Assembly (NCBI RefSeq): GCF_004959765.1
Contig: NZ_SJZD01000003.1
Location: forward strand, 305,113-369,112
Reading direction: 5' to 3'
Length of the DNA stretch: 64,000 nt
Source: Flavobacterium sp. H122
Lineage (GTDB): Bacteria; Bacteroidota; Bacteroidia; Flavobacteriales; Flavobacteriaceae
Position numbers and translations under genes: made by a program. Each line of letters opens with the position of its first letter. Position 1 is the stretch's first letter. This document shows positions 46,301 through 54,933 of the stretch, in pieces. The notes beneath the pieces are model-generated. The model worked only from the letters and a program-made list of their open reading frames with translations, did not search any database and was not told the origin of the DNA.

Positions 46301-46602
46301 ATAATTGTTGAAGACCAAAACAAAAATAAAATTGTAAAGGCACTTGAAACTACAGACATCATGTTTACCATTAATGCTATGTTTTCTTTTCCAATGGCAA
46401 ACATCGAAAAGAATGCACCCATCATTTGAAAAAGCGGCGCTCCCGGAGGATGGCCGACTTCAAGTTTTGCTGAGGTGGCAATATATTCTCCGCAGTCCCA
46501 AAAACTCATGGTAGGTTCTACAGTTAGTGTATAAACGATTAAAGCGATAAAAAAAGAAGCCCATCCTAAAATGGTATTCCATTTATTGAAGTTAAATGAC
46601 AT
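43399..46602 (-). CDS. GT117 (DUF2723) glycosyltransferase, protein O-mannosyltransferase-like
   Basis: A 1067-aa membrane protein. Start ATG 46602 (MSFNFNKWNTILGW) is preferred over 46635. The N-terminal GT-C type membrane region (about 1-340) holds the conserved loop WDCGEYIATSAKLEVGHPPG, with the acidic residues expected at the active site. A second helix group (about 570-680), a soluble periplasmic domain, and a helical C-terminal region with TPR-like repeats follow. DUF2723 is now placed in GT117. The human relative TMEM260 O-mannosylates proteins, and Bacteroidota O-glycosylate many exported proteins. The exact sugar here is inference. Confidence 0.85.
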   Translation of the reverse strand: MSFNFNKWNTILGWASFFIALIVYTLTVEPTMSFWDCGEYIATSAKLEVGHPPGAPLFQMMGAFFSMFAIGKENIALMVNMMSVVSSAFTILFLFWSSTIILHKIVASVSKLNQNNSIVILGSAFVGAMTFTFSDSFWFNAVEAEVYAMATLFIALLLWLGLRWEADMDKPKGNKWLLLIALVVGLSFGVHFMALLTIPSIGFLYYFKHYKNVTIKGFLIANIVVISVLLFIFKLLLPWTMTFFGATEVFMVNNLGLPFNSGTIIVTILLIAFFYFGLKYTRQHGKVFYNTILLCILFILIGFSTWIMLPIRANADTPINENKPSDARELLAYYNREQYGEQKLFYGPQFSDTYSGLDEDNPYLDEKPNYERDYKTGKYVIVNNYKNAVQNTDDNQKAILPRMWSNEHNVNYMKFSSPLEFSVKEEYNEEHELLQIVSEFRAAFKAGKLDLEDYDKFLKSYGEYLNVEKPTTFDNLRFMVEYQFGYMYWRYLMWNFVGRQNDNQGEYNLKDGNWLSGISFIDNIRLSKQENLPADWQNNKGRNTYFFLPFILGLIGIFFHAKKDLKSFYVLLSLFLFTGLALKVYLNERPFEVRERDYALVGSFYVFAIWVGFGVYAIFDFIKAYIQPKIAVPATIGACLLASPVLMASQNWDDHDRSGKSTAVTDAKAYLDSCDKNAILFTIGDNDTFPLWYVQEIEGYRTDVRIVNTSLLMTDWYIDSMKKKAYESDAVPLSFNHNDYVDGKRDYLIHDQRTEDRLDINEFMNFAHSEDPRTLIELRNGQKIQFYPTNKVRIPVDKKAVITNKIVNPQQNDSIVPYIDIDIKGDALYKNRLMMLDIVRMNNWKRPIYFSPGAFGDDDYIWMKEYLQLDGMVYKLVPIKTPLAKDAYGFEMGRLDTDKMYSIISNLKWGNGDSPDIYHDPQTRRNCISYRTNMARLMTNLINEGKNDKAKKIIELALTKMPMEYYGFYSLIDPFAEGYYKMGEIEKARKVLKPLIGKYQDELRYFSELPPSEQRQYFASDIYTNLVRYKNILEISRTYKDTQFHNQEKDAFNSINKRFEFFDVDME

Positions 46603-46700
46603 AGAAATAGTTAACTGTTTGTAATTGTAACACAAAGAAACTATTTTTTTATCTAAAGAAAAGGTTAAAAAAAAATTTTTTAAATTTTTTTAAAAAATGT

Positions 46701-46730
46701 TTGCGTAATTAGAAAATCGTTGTAAATTTG
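46701..46730 (+). promoter_or_regulatory. tRNA-Gln promoter
   Basis: TTG (46701-46703), 19 nt, TAAATTTG (46723-46730). Confidence 0.6.
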
Positions 46731-46781
46731 CACTCGCATTAAGGAATTAACGGAAACGCTAAAGATAAAATGCAGGTTTAA

Positions 46782-46852
46782 TGGTCCATGGTGTAATGGT
46801 AACACTACGGTTTTTGGTGCCGTCTTTCTAGGTTCGAGTCCTAGTGGACCAA
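46782..46852 (+). tRNA. tRNA-Gln(TTG)
   Basis: The acceptor TGGTCCA pairs with TGGACCA, discriminator A. The anticodon stem ACGGT/GCCGT encloses loop TTTTGGT (anticodon TTG), and the T-arm is CTAGG-TTCGAGT-CCTAG. CCA is not encoded. Confidence 0.97.
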
Positions 46853-46853
46853 C

Positions 46854-46884
46854 AAAAAAGCTCTGAGAAATCAGGGCTTTTTTT
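46854..46884 (+). terminator. Terminator after tRNA-Gln
   Basis: Stem AAAAAGCTCTGA / TCAGGGCTTTTT with a GAAA loop and a T run. Confidence 0.85.
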
Positions 46885-46917
46885 ATGAAATAATTTTATG
46901 AAATTGATTAAAAATAA

Positions 46918-46941
46918 AAGGAGCTCAATTTTGAGCTCCTT
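46918..46941 (-). terminator. Terminator of fbp
   Basis: Stem AAGGAGCTCAA / TTGAGCTCCTT with a short loop, then a T-rich run on the minus strand. Confidence 0.8.
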
Positions 46942-46945
46942 CTTT

Positions 46946-47953
46946 TTATTTGTTCGTTTCCATGAATTCTTCGGCTTTTTCCACCATGTTTTGGCTTCCG
47001 CAAAAGAAAGGAACCCGTTCGTGTAATTCACTAGGTTGGATTTCCATAATTCTACTGTATCCGTTAGATGCTTTCCCACCTGCTTGTTCAGCTATAAATG
47101 CCATAGGATTGCATTCGTATAATAAACGTAATTTTCCTTTTGGAGCTTTTGAGCTTGTAGGGTATAAATAAATACCGCCTTTAATCATGTTTCTATGGAA
47201 ATCAGAAACCAAGCTGCCTATATAACGTGAAGTATAAGGACGGTCGCCTTCTTCTTTCTGGCAGTATTTTAAATAATCTTTTACGCCTTGCGGGAAATGA
47301 ATGTAGTTTCCTTCGTTTATCGAATAGATTTTCCCGTCTTTCGGGAACTGCATATTAGGGTGCGATAAATAGAAAGTTCCTATAGCTGGGTTTAAAGTAA
47401 ATCCGTTTACCCCGTGTCCAGTAGTATAAACCAACATGGTTGATGTGCCGTAAATTACATATCCTGCTGCAACCTGATTAACACCCGGTTGTAAAAAGTC
47501 TTCTAATTGTACAGGTGTGCCCACAGGTGTGATTCTTCTGAAAACAGAGAAAATTGTACCTACAGAAACGTTAACGTCTATGTTTGAAGAACCGTCAAGA
47601 GGATCCATTAAAACCACATATTTGTTGTTGTGGCTGTTGTCAGAACCGGCAACAGTAATAAAGTCGTCGTTTTCCTCACTTGCAATACCACATACAATTT
47701 CGCGGTTTATTAATGTCTGGATAAAAACTTCGTTGGCATAAACGTCTAATTTTTGCTGGTCTTCGCCTTGTATGTTTTGGTCTCCTGCCGCACCTACTAT
47801 GTCTACTAGTCCAGCTTTATTAACTTTATAGTTTACAACTTTTGCTGCTAAACGAATTGAGTTGATGATTCTTGATAATTCACCTGAAGAATATTGAAAG
47901 TCACTTTGTTTTTCAATAATAAATTCCCCAAGGGTTTTGTTGCGTTCTTCCAT
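46946..47953 (-). CDS. fbp: Fructose-1,6-bisphosphatase, class I
   Basis: A 335-aa gluconeogenic enzyme. Start ATG 47953 ([11 protein letters not shown]) is chosen over 47980, as the family begins near this point and a TATATTTG-like box (one mismatch) lies just upstream of 47980. The metal site is [10 protein letters not shown], and substrate residues are in [18 protein letters not shown]. The C-terminal [22 protein letters not shown] is typical of class I. Confidence 0.97.
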   Translation of the reverse strand: MEERNKTLGEFIIEKQSDFQYSSGELSRIINSIRLAAKVVNYKVNKAGLVDIVGAAGDQNIQGEDQQKLDVYANEVFIQTLINREIVCGIASEENDDFITVAGSDNSHNNKYVVLMDPLDGSSNIDVNVSVGTIFSVFRRITPVGTPVQLEDFLQPGVNQVAAGYVIYGTSTMLVYTTGHGVNGFTLNPAIGTFYLSHPNMQFPKDGKIYSINEGNYIHFPQGVKDYLKYCQKEEGDRPYTSRYIGSLVSDFHRNMIKGGIYLYPTSSKAPKGKLRLLYECNPMAFIAEQAGGKASNGYSRIMEIQPSELHERVPFFCGSQNMVEKAEEFMETNK

Positions 47954-48076
47954 TGTCGAAATCGATGTAGTTAGTGGCACAAATATCCTAATTTATTTTC
48001 AAAAAAAGATATACTTGATTTCTATTTTGTGCGTTCTGAAAATGTGGTATTAATTAACAAAAAACTTATAAACAGG

Positions 48077-48109
48077 TTGTTTTTATCACTTGAAGTTATT
48101 TTATCTTTG
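48077..48109 (+). promoter_or_regulatory. Promoter of the M48 peptidase operon
   Basis: TTG (48077-48079), 22 nt, TATCTTTG (48102-48109). This supports ATG 48131 as the start and rejects the in-frame ATG at 48029. Confidence 0.5.
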
Positions 48110-48130
48110 TTGAACATAAAAAATATAATC

Positions 48131-48952
48131 ATGGAAATTAAAAAGTTGGTTTGTTCTGTTTTTTTGTTAGGGGCATGTTCTTTAAATGCTCAGATTAACT
48201 TAGGTGAAAAAGCTGTCGGGGCTTTGCAGAAAGGGGTGGCCAGTTTTACCTTCAGCGATGAGGATGCCGCTACTTTATCAAAAGAGGCTGTAGCCAAAAT
48301 GGATAAGGAAAACGTAGTTGCCGGTCCTAAAGATCCGTATACTATAAGATTGAATAAGCTTTTTGGTAAACATAAAAATGAAAACGGACTAGTACTTAAT
48401 TATAAGGTTTATAAAACAAAAGAGGTGAATGCTTTTGCAACTGCCGATGGAAGCGTAAGGGTTTTTAGTGGTCTGATGGATATTATGGATGATAATGAGC
48501 TATTGGCTGTAATAGGTCATGAAATAGGTCATGTGGCTAACCATGATTCACGCGATGCCATAAAAGCGGCTTATAGAAATGAGGCAATAGTAGATGCTGT
48601 TGGGTCACAATCTGATAAAGTGGCTAAAGTGACAGACAGCCAATTGGGAAAAATAGGAAATGCATTAGTGTCAAGTGCTCACAGCCGTCAGCAGGAAAGT
48701 GATGCGGATTTGTATTCGTATGAATTCATGAAACGCAATAAATATAACGTGAATGCTGTGGAATCGGCTTTTACAATTTTAGCCAAATTGAACGAAGGAG
48801 GAGAGTCAAACTTTATTACAAAAATGATGAGCTCGCATCCGGATCCTAAAGACCGTGCTTTAAAGGCTAAAGAAAGAGCTGTTGCGGAAGGGTTGTATAA
48901 GCCATATGTGAAAGCGGTAAAAAAGAAAACAACTACAAAAAAGAAAAAATAA
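48131..48952 (+). CDS. M48-family metalloprotease, probable lipoprotein
   Basis: A 273-aa exported protein. The signal peptide ends at LLGAC (lipobox). The zinc peptidase motif HEIGH (in AVIGHEIGHVANHDS) and the third ligand in ESDADLYSYEF are present, with the HPDP segment (SSHPDPKDRALKAKER) typical of the M48 family of periplasmic quality-control proteases. The C-terminus is Lys-rich. It is followed after 2 nt by the GNAT gene, so they are translationally coupled. Confidence 0.9.
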   Translation: MEIKKLVCSVFLLGACSLNAQINLGEKAVGALQKGVASFTFSDEDAATLSKEAVAKMDKENVVAGPKDPYTIRLNKLFGKHKNENGLVLNYKVYKTKEVNAFATADGSVRVFSGLMDIMDDNELLAVIGHEIGHVANHDSRDAIKAAYRNEAIVDAVGSQSDKVAKVTDSQLGKIGNALVSSAHSRQQESDADLYSYEFMKRNKYNVNAVESAFTILAKLNEGGESNFITKMMSSHPDPKDRALKAKERAVAEGLYKPYVKAVKKKTTTKKKK

Positions 48953-48954
48953 TT

Positions 48955-49425
48955 ATGATTATCCGTAAAGGTACTCCTGCAGATATGGGAGCCGTTCTTG
49001 AGCTGATTAAAGAATTGGCTGTTTATGAAAAGGAACCTGAAGCAGTTGTAGTAACTGTTGATGATTTAGTTCGTGATGGTTTTGGTGAAAACCCTCTTTT
49101 TTACACTTTTGTTGCAGAAATTGAAGGAAAAATTATTGGGATGGCTTTGTACTATTATCGTTATTCTACCTGGAAGGGAAAAACCATTCATCTGGAGGAT
49201 TTAATAGTAACCGAATCCATGCGTGGAACAGGAGCGGGCTTTGCTTTGTATAAAGAAATAATCAGTCAGGGAGAAAAAGACAATGTCCGCCGCATTGAAT
49301 GGAATGTTTTGGACTGGAACACTCCTGCGGTTAATTTTTACGAAAAATCCGGTGCAAGAGTTTTGTCGGATTGGCGCGTCGTTCACATGGACGAAAAAGG
49401 AATTGAAGAGTTTTTAAAAAATTAA
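48955..49425 (+). CDS. GNAT acetyltransferase, diamine (SSAT)-like
   Basis: A 156-aa enzyme of the GNAT fold. YYRYSTWKGKTIHLEDLIV matches the spermidine/spermine N-acetyltransferase signature, and RGTGAGFALYKEI is the acetyl-CoA loop (motif A, R/Q-x-x-G-x-G/A variant). NTPAVNFYEKSGA is motif B. The substrate is likely a polyamine or other small amine. Starts 2 nt after the M48 gene. Confidence 0.85.
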   Translation: MIIRKGTPADMGAVLELIKELAVYEKEPEAVVVTVDDLVRDGFGENPLFYTFVAEIEGKIIGMALYYYRYSTWKGKTIHLEDLIVTESMRGTGAGFALYKEIISQGEKDNVRRIEWNVLDWNTPAVNFYEKSGARVLSDWRVVHMDEKGIEEFLKN

Positions 49426-49513
49426 TATATATAATCTAGTCACTCAAAGAGCAGTAGAAGAATTTTACAATAATTCCTCTAACTGTCTCAAATGACAAAA
49501 AGGTAGTAATAAA

Positions 49514-50767
49514 ATGAAAATTTTCAAATTTGGCGGTGCATCAGTAAAAGATGCTGCAGGCGTTAGAAATGTTTTTGACGTATTGCAAAAAGTAGGTTAT
49601 GAAGAAGTATTGCTTGTGGTTTCTGCAATGGGAAAAACCACAAATGCTCTGGAAGAAGTAATCAAGCATTATTTTGAAAAGTCGCCTAAGTTGAGTGCAT
49701 CTATCCAGGAAGTTAAAAAATACCACAATCAGATACTGTTGGATTTATTTGAAGATGAAAGTCATGAGGTTTTTTATGATGTGAATGAGCATTTTGCTGA
49801 TTTTGAGTATTTTGTCAGAAGCAATAAATCGCCTAATTATAATTTTGTTTATGACCAAATTGTGAGTTACGGTGAAATTATTTCTACAACGATTGTTTCT
49901 CACTATATGAATTATAAAGGTATTCAGTCACAATGGATTGATGTGCGTAATTATATTAAAACGGACAATAATTACCGCGACGCCAATGTTGATTGGGAAA
50001 TAACACAAAAAGCCATTTCTAAAATCGCTAAAAAGAAACAGCTCTTTGTAACGCAAGGATTTTTAGGTTCTGATGAGAATGGATTTACCACTACTTTGGG
50101 CCGTGAAGGATCTGATTATACAGCCGCAATTTTTGCCTATTGTCTAAATGCTGAAAGCGTGACTATATGGAAAGATGTACCAGGTGTTATGAATGCTGAC
50201 CCGCGTTATTTTGAAAATGCAACGCTTTTAAATCAAATATCCTACCGTGAGGCTATAGAGTTGGCGTTTTATGGAGCAAGTGTAATTCACCCAAAAACGT
50301 TGCAACCTTTACAGCGTAAAGAAATTCCATTGTATGTAAAATCATTCGTAAATCCGTTGCTGCCTGGGACAAGTGTTTCAAAAGGTGAAGATTTAGAACC
50401 GAAACTGCCTTGTTTTATTGTAAAAAAAGGGCAATTGCTGTTGTCGCTCTCTTCGATTGATTTTTCTTTTATCATGGAAGAAAATATCAGCGAAATATTT
50501 GGTTTGCTTCATAAGTACAAAATCAAGGTCAGCCTGATTCAAAATTCAGCGATCAGTTTTTCGGTTTGTGTGGAAGATAAATACAATCATTTCAATGAAC
50601 TGGTGAAAGTACTTTCTAAAAAGTTTAAAGTGACCTATAATGAAAATGTTTCGCTTTATACGGTACGTCATTTTGATGAAAAAGCGATGAAAATGGTTGA
50701 AAAAGATAAAAATGTACTGCTTCGTCAAATGAGCAGGGAAACTCTGCAGGTAGTGACTAAGGAGTAA
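49514..50767 (+). CDS. lysC: Aspartate kinase
   Basis: A 417-aa monofunctional aspartokinase. Kinase signatures are KFGGASVKDAAG at the N-terminus, TTLGREGSDYTAA and ADPRYFENATLL in the kinase domain. The C-terminal half holds two ACT-type regulatory segments (about 285-410). It makes aspartyl phosphate for lysine, threonine and methionine. It is in the same direction as the GNAT gene with an 88-nt gap, so regulation may be separate. Confidence 0.93.
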   Translation: MKIFKFGGASVKDAAGVRNVFDVLQKVGYEEVLLVVSAMGKTTNALEEVIKHYFEKSPKLSASIQEVKKYHNQILLDLFEDESHEVFYDVNEHFADFEYFVRSNKSPNYNFVYDQIVSYGEIISTTIVSHYMNYKGIQSQWIDVRNYIKTDNNYRDANVDWEITQKAISKIAKKKQLFVTQGFLGSDENGFTTTLGREGSDYTAAIFAYCLNAESVTIWKDVPGVMNADPRYFENATLLNQISYREAIELAFYGASVIHPKTLQPLQRKEIPLYVKSFVNPLLPGTSVSKGEDLEPKLPCFIVKKGQLLLSLSSIDFSFIMEENISEIFGLLHKYKIKVSLIQNSAISFSVCVEDKYNHFNELVKVLSKKFKVTYNENVSLYTVRHFDEKAMKMVEKDKNVLLRQMSRETLQVVTKE

Positions 50768-50861
50768 ATTCTTACAAAATAATAGTAAAGCAGACACGAA
50801 TTCTATTTTTTCAGTATAATTTCTTTATATTTAATGTTTAACTGTTTTGTTTTCAGTAAAT

Positions 50862-51380
50862 ATGGGGAGTTTTTTGAAAATAAAATTCGTGTTTTTTTTG
50901 TTGCTTATTTTTCAGCTTACAAATGCGCAGGAAAAGCGTATCAGGGTCTTTGAAAAAAAAGCGGAAGGGGATGTTTCGGTAAAAACAGCGGGTAAAAATC
51001 TGCATTTGATTGTTTTTCCTTTGGGGAGACAGATTTCTTATATCATTGTAAACCAAAATAAATCTTGGGAAGTTGATGAGGTGAATCTTCAGGAATGGAA
51101 GGAATTGCCCGGCAATACTCTTGTGGTTGTCCAGTCTGTGGAAGAAGAAGCCGTAAAAAATGTAAAGACGCAGCCCAGCCCGATACTTTTAAGCAATTTT
51201 ACTTTTCATGAATTTAAACAACTGCCTGACAAAGAAATTGTAAATTATGTCATTTCATGGTCAATGAATACTCTTTATGCAGGTGACAGCAGCATTCAGA
51301 CTTCAAAAAAAATTGTGAGCAGTAATTGTTGTGATAAAGGTACCTGTTCTATTCTGGTTTCCGTTGAAAAAAAAAAATGA
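50862..51380 (+). CDS. Hypothetical secreted protein with a C-terminal cysteine cluster
   Basis: A 172-aa exported protein. Start ATG 50862 (MGSFLKIKFVFFLLLIF) is chosen to give a signal peptide ending near TNAQ; the 50847 start adds five residues. The mature part is mixed alpha/beta with a C-terminal cluster SNCCDKGTCSI that could form disulfides or bind metal. Family not recognised. It lies in the same direction as aspartate kinase and before a large barrel protein. Confidence 0.5.
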   Translation: MGSFLKIKFVFFLLLIFQLTNAQEKRIRVFEKKAEGDVSVKTAGKNLHLIVFPLGRQISYIIVNQNKSWEVDEVNLQEWKELPGNTLVVVQSVEEEAVKNVKTQPSPILLSNFTFHEFKQLPDKEIVNYVISWSMNTLYAGDSSIQTSKKIVSSNCCDKGTCSILVSVEKKK

Positions 51381-51467
51381 TAAAATACATTTAATTTCAG
51401 CAGTCAGATAGCTTTTAGTGTATTAACCATATTTGCAATATCTTTGAGCTTTTGGAGTTTATAATTT

Positions 51468-54400
51468 ATGTTGCAAAGGCAATTTAATCTTTTCTTAATT
51501 TTATTCTTTTTGCCGCTAATTTCATTAGCACAGGAAACTCCGTACCAATTAAAAAAAATTATTGCTGACAGGGATTCAATTAAAATTGACAGTGTAAGTA
51601 TTAACTCGGCTTTTTTTAAAGTTTTAGACAAACAAAATACTGCTGTTGATTCTACTTTGTATCAAATCGATTTTGCAAAAAGCACATTATATCTTAAGGA
51701 AGGTTTTCCTAAAAGTGACACAATCATTATCAGATATCTGAAATTCCCTGATTTTTTGACAAAAGAATATTCTATTTATGATAAAAACAGAGTGGTCGCA
51801 TCTTCGTCTACAGGGACATTATATAAGTCATCTACAGAAAATTTTTCAAAATTTAAACCTTTTGACGGATTAAATACTTCGGGGAGTATAACACGGGGTG
51901 TGACTATTGGTAATAATCAAAATGCAGCAGTAAATTCAAATTTAGATTTGCAGATAACAGGTAAATTATCTGATAAAGTTAGTATCCGTGCCTCATTGCA
52001 GGATGCGAATATTCCTTTGCAGTCAGGAGGCTACTCACAAAAACTGGATGAATTCGATCAGATTTTCATTGAATTGTTTTCAGATAAATGGAATGTTCGC
52101 GGCGGTGATTTGTTTCTGGAGAACCGAAGATCCCGGTTTTTGAATTTTAATAAAAAAGTACAGGGGTTATCCACACAATTTCAGTTTGGCAAACCCGAAA
52201 ATAAAACAGATGTTTTTGCTTCAGGAGCCATCGTAAGGGGGCAATATGCAAAAAGTACTTTTGTAGGGCAGGAAGGAAATCAAGGGCCGTATAAGCTCCG
52301 TGGTCCTAACGGGGAGTTGTATGTTTTGGTTATTTCAGGTTCTGAACGGGTTTATGTTAACGGAATACAGTTGACCCGTGGAGAGAACAATCAATATGTT
52401 ATTGATTATAATGCCGGGGAAGTGACTTTTACTTCGCTCTTTCCCATAACTTCCGAAATGCGTATTACAATCGAATACCAGTATTCTGAACGAAGTTATA
52501 CGCGGTTTGTAGCTTATGGAGGCGCACATCACGAAAATGAAAAATGGAGTTTAGGTGGTTTTGTCTATTCTGAAAATGATATAAAAAATCAGCCGTTGCA
52601 GCAAAATCTTTCAGCAGACCAGGCGCAGATTCTTGTAAACGCAGGGGATAACCCTTCATTAATGACGAGTCAGTCAGCAGTTGAGGAGGCGTATGATATA
52701 AACAAAATTCAGTATAGGAAAACAATTGTCAGTGGAGTTGAGATTTTTGAGCATTCCACAAACGAAACGGATGTTTTGTATAATGTGAAGTTTACTCTGG
52801 TTGGTAAAAATCTGGGGAATTACAGAATTCTGTCTGTTGTGGGCAATGGAAGGATTTATGAATATACAGCTCCGGTTGACGGTGTGCCTCAGGGAGATTA
52901 TGAGCCCATTGTGAAATTGGTGGCTCCAACTAAACTGCAGATAGCAACATTGCTTGGAAAATACAGTCCCAATGAAAAAACCGCTCTGGATTTTGAAATA
53001 GGAATAAGCAGTAATGATAAAAATTTATTTTCCGGGATTGATGATAATGACAATAAAGGGATTGCCGGTAAATTAAATTTCAATCAACTGCTGTTGTCAA
53101 AAAAGTGGAAGGTATCGGCGTTTGGAAATGTACAGTTAATACAAAAGAATTATAAAACGGTGGAAAGACTGTTTAATATTGAATTTGACCGTGACTGGAA
53201 TCTGCAGAGTCCATCAGGTAATCAAAGTTTAACTGTAACCGGTTTGCAATTTGAATTGCCTCAAAAATCGAATTGGCGTTACCAATATGAGAATCTGAAT
53301 TTTTCAGAAAGTTTTTCCGGTAATAAACATGGAGTTTACGGGTTTTATAAATTCGGCAATTGGTCATTTACTAATGAAGGCAGTTATATGAAAAGTAACA
53401 GCACTGTTGCAGATTCCAAGTTTTTAAGAAATAACGCCGGTGTAAAATATAATTTTAAGAAAAATTGGGTTGGAGGCAGTTTTAGAACCGAAGATAATCA
53501 GGAAAGAATAAAATCATCCAATGAATTGTCAGGGTTAAGTCAGCGTTTTAATGAATGGGGAGCTTTTGTTGGTCGGGGAGATTCAACAAAGGTTTTTGTG
53601 GAAATAGGAATGCTCCAGCGCGTAAACGATAGTCTGCAGGACGGAGAATTAAAAAGAGTCAACAGGTCACAGTCTTATTTTTTTAAATCAAAACTGATAC
53701 AGACGGTGAAAAGTGACTTGTCGGTTTTCATTAATTACAGAAATCTGAAATACGAAGACAGCCGTGGGAATGAACCTTCGCTAAATTCAAGAGTTTTATA
53801 CAATGACCGTTTTTTTAAGCAGTTTGTTCAAATTACATCTGCTTATGAGACAAATTCGGGTTCCATTGCGCAGCAGGAATTCAGTTTTCTCGAAGTAGAG
53901 TCAGGCAGAGGAGTGTATGCCTGGAACGATTACAACAATAATGGTATTCAGGAACTTCAGGAATTTGAAATTGCACCTTTTCCTGATCAGGCTAAATATA
54001 TAAAGGTCTTTTTGCCGAATCAGGTTTTTGTAAAAACCCATCAAAATAAGTTTTCCCAATCAGTAATTCTTAATCCGTTGATCTGGTTAAACGGAAAAGG
54101 GTTTAAAAAAGTGCTTTCTCATTTTTATAATCAAACATCGTATTTAATTGATAGAAAAATAAAAAGAAGCGGCAGTAATTTTGACCTGAATCCATTTGCT
54201 GCTAACGAGGAAAATTTACTTGGTCTTACTTCAAGTTTTAAAAACAGTTTGTTTTATAACAGAGGAAAACAAAAACATTCGGTTACATACACTTTTGTTT
54301 CAAATCGTTTGAAAAGCTATTTGGTTTCAGATGCCCTTGTGAATAAAAACAGCAATCACCAACTCCTTTATGTTCATTTGTTAAAGAAAACATGGTTGTT

Positions 54401-54869
54401 CACGGTATCAACATCCATTTTTAACAGTAAAACAAGTTCTTTTAATTATGCGGCCAGAAATTTTGATTTGAAAGGAAACCAGAGCGAGGGTAAAATAGGG
54501 TATTTGTTTTCAAAGAATGCAAGCTGGGACGTTTTTTATGAATTTCAGGCTAAAGAAAATACTATAGGGAATTTTGAAAAGCTGGGACAAAATAAATTTG
54601 GTACTTCTTTCAACTGGGTTGCCGGCAAGCAATTTACCATGAATGGCGAAGCAGCGTTTGTGAATAATAATTTTTCAGGTGATCCGTTTTCTCCTGTCGG
54701 ATTCCAAATGATGGAAGGGCTTCAGAAAGGGAAAAATGGTCTTTGGCGTTTATTGCTGCAAAAAAACCTTACACAGTATCTGGACATAAATCTTAATTAT
54801 CAGGGAAGAAAGAGTGAAACTTCTAAAGCTGTCCATACAGGCAATATTCAGTTAAGAGCTTATTTTTGA
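51468..54869 (+). CDS. Large outer-membrane beta-barrel protein
   Basis: An 1133-aa exported protein. Signal peptide LFLILFFLPLISLAQ. An N-terminal beta-rich soluble region (to about 130) leads to NTSGSITRGVTIGNN and NSNLDLQITGKLSDKVSIRA, then DEFDQIFIEL. By memory this segment resembles the start of SprA-type barrels of the gliding/T9SS machinery, but the length is half of SprA. Alternating strands run to the end, closing with NIQLRAYF. A -7 box TATCTTTG at 51439-51446 puts transcription start a few bases upstream of ATG 51468. Function unknown. Confidence 0.7.
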   Translation: MLQRQFNLFLILFFLPLISLAQETPYQLKKIIADRDSIKIDSVSINSAFFKVLDKQNTAVDSTLYQIDFAKSTLYLKEGFPKSDTIIIRYLKFPDFLTKEYSIYDKNRVVASSSTGTLYKSSTENFSKFKPFDGLNTSGSITRGVTIGNNQNAAVNSNLDLQITGKLSDKVSIRASLQDANIPLQSGGYSQKLDEFDQIFIELFSDKWNVRGGDLFLENRRSRFLNFNKKVQGLSTQFQFGKPENKTDVFASGAIVRGQYAKSTFVGQEGNQGPYKLRGPNGELYVLVISGSERVYVNGIQLTRGENNQYVIDYNAGEVTFTSLFPITSEMRITIEYQYSERSYTRFVAYGGAHHENEKWSLGGFVYSENDIKNQPLQQNLSADQAQILVNAGDNPSLMTSQSAVEEAYDINKIQYRKTIVSGVEIFEHSTNETDVLYNVKFTLVGKNLGNYRILSVVGNGRIYEYTAPVDGVPQGDYEPIVKLVAPTKLQIATLLGKYSPNEKTALDFEIGISSNDKNLFSGIDDNDNKGIAGKLNFNQLLLSKKWKVSAFGNVQLIQKNYKTVERLFNIEFDRDWNLQSPSGNQSLTVTGLQFELPQKSNWRYQYENLNFSESFSGNKHGVYGFYKFGNWSFTNEGSYMKSNSTVADSKFLRNNAGVKYNFKKNWVGGSFRTEDNQERIKSSNELSGLSQRFNEWGAFVGRGDSTKVFVEIGMLQRVNDSLQDGELKRVNRSQSYFFKSKLIQTVKSDLSVFINYRNLKYEDSRGNEPSLNSRVLYNDRFFKQFVQITSAYETNSGSIAQQEFSFLEVESGRGVYAWNDYNNNGIQELQEFEIAPFPDQAKYIKVFLPNQVFVKTHQNKFSQSVILNPLIWLNGKGFKKVLSHFYNQTSYLIDRKIKRSGSNFDLNPFAANEENLLGLTSSFKNSLFYNRGKQKHSVTYTFVSNRLKSYLVSDALVNKNSNHQLLYVHLLKKTWLFTVSTSIFNSKTSSFNYAARNFDLKGNQSEGKIGYLFSKNASWDVFYEFQAKENTIGNFEKLGQNKFGTSFNWVAGKQFTMNGEAAFVNNNFSGDPFSPVGFQMMEGLQKGKNGLWRLLLQKNLTQYLDINLNYQGRKSETSKAVHTGNIQLRAYF

Positions 54870-54933
54870 TTTTCGGAACGGTTTTTGTAAAAAAAGTAGT
54901 ATTTTTAAGTATTAACAATTTAACATTAACATT

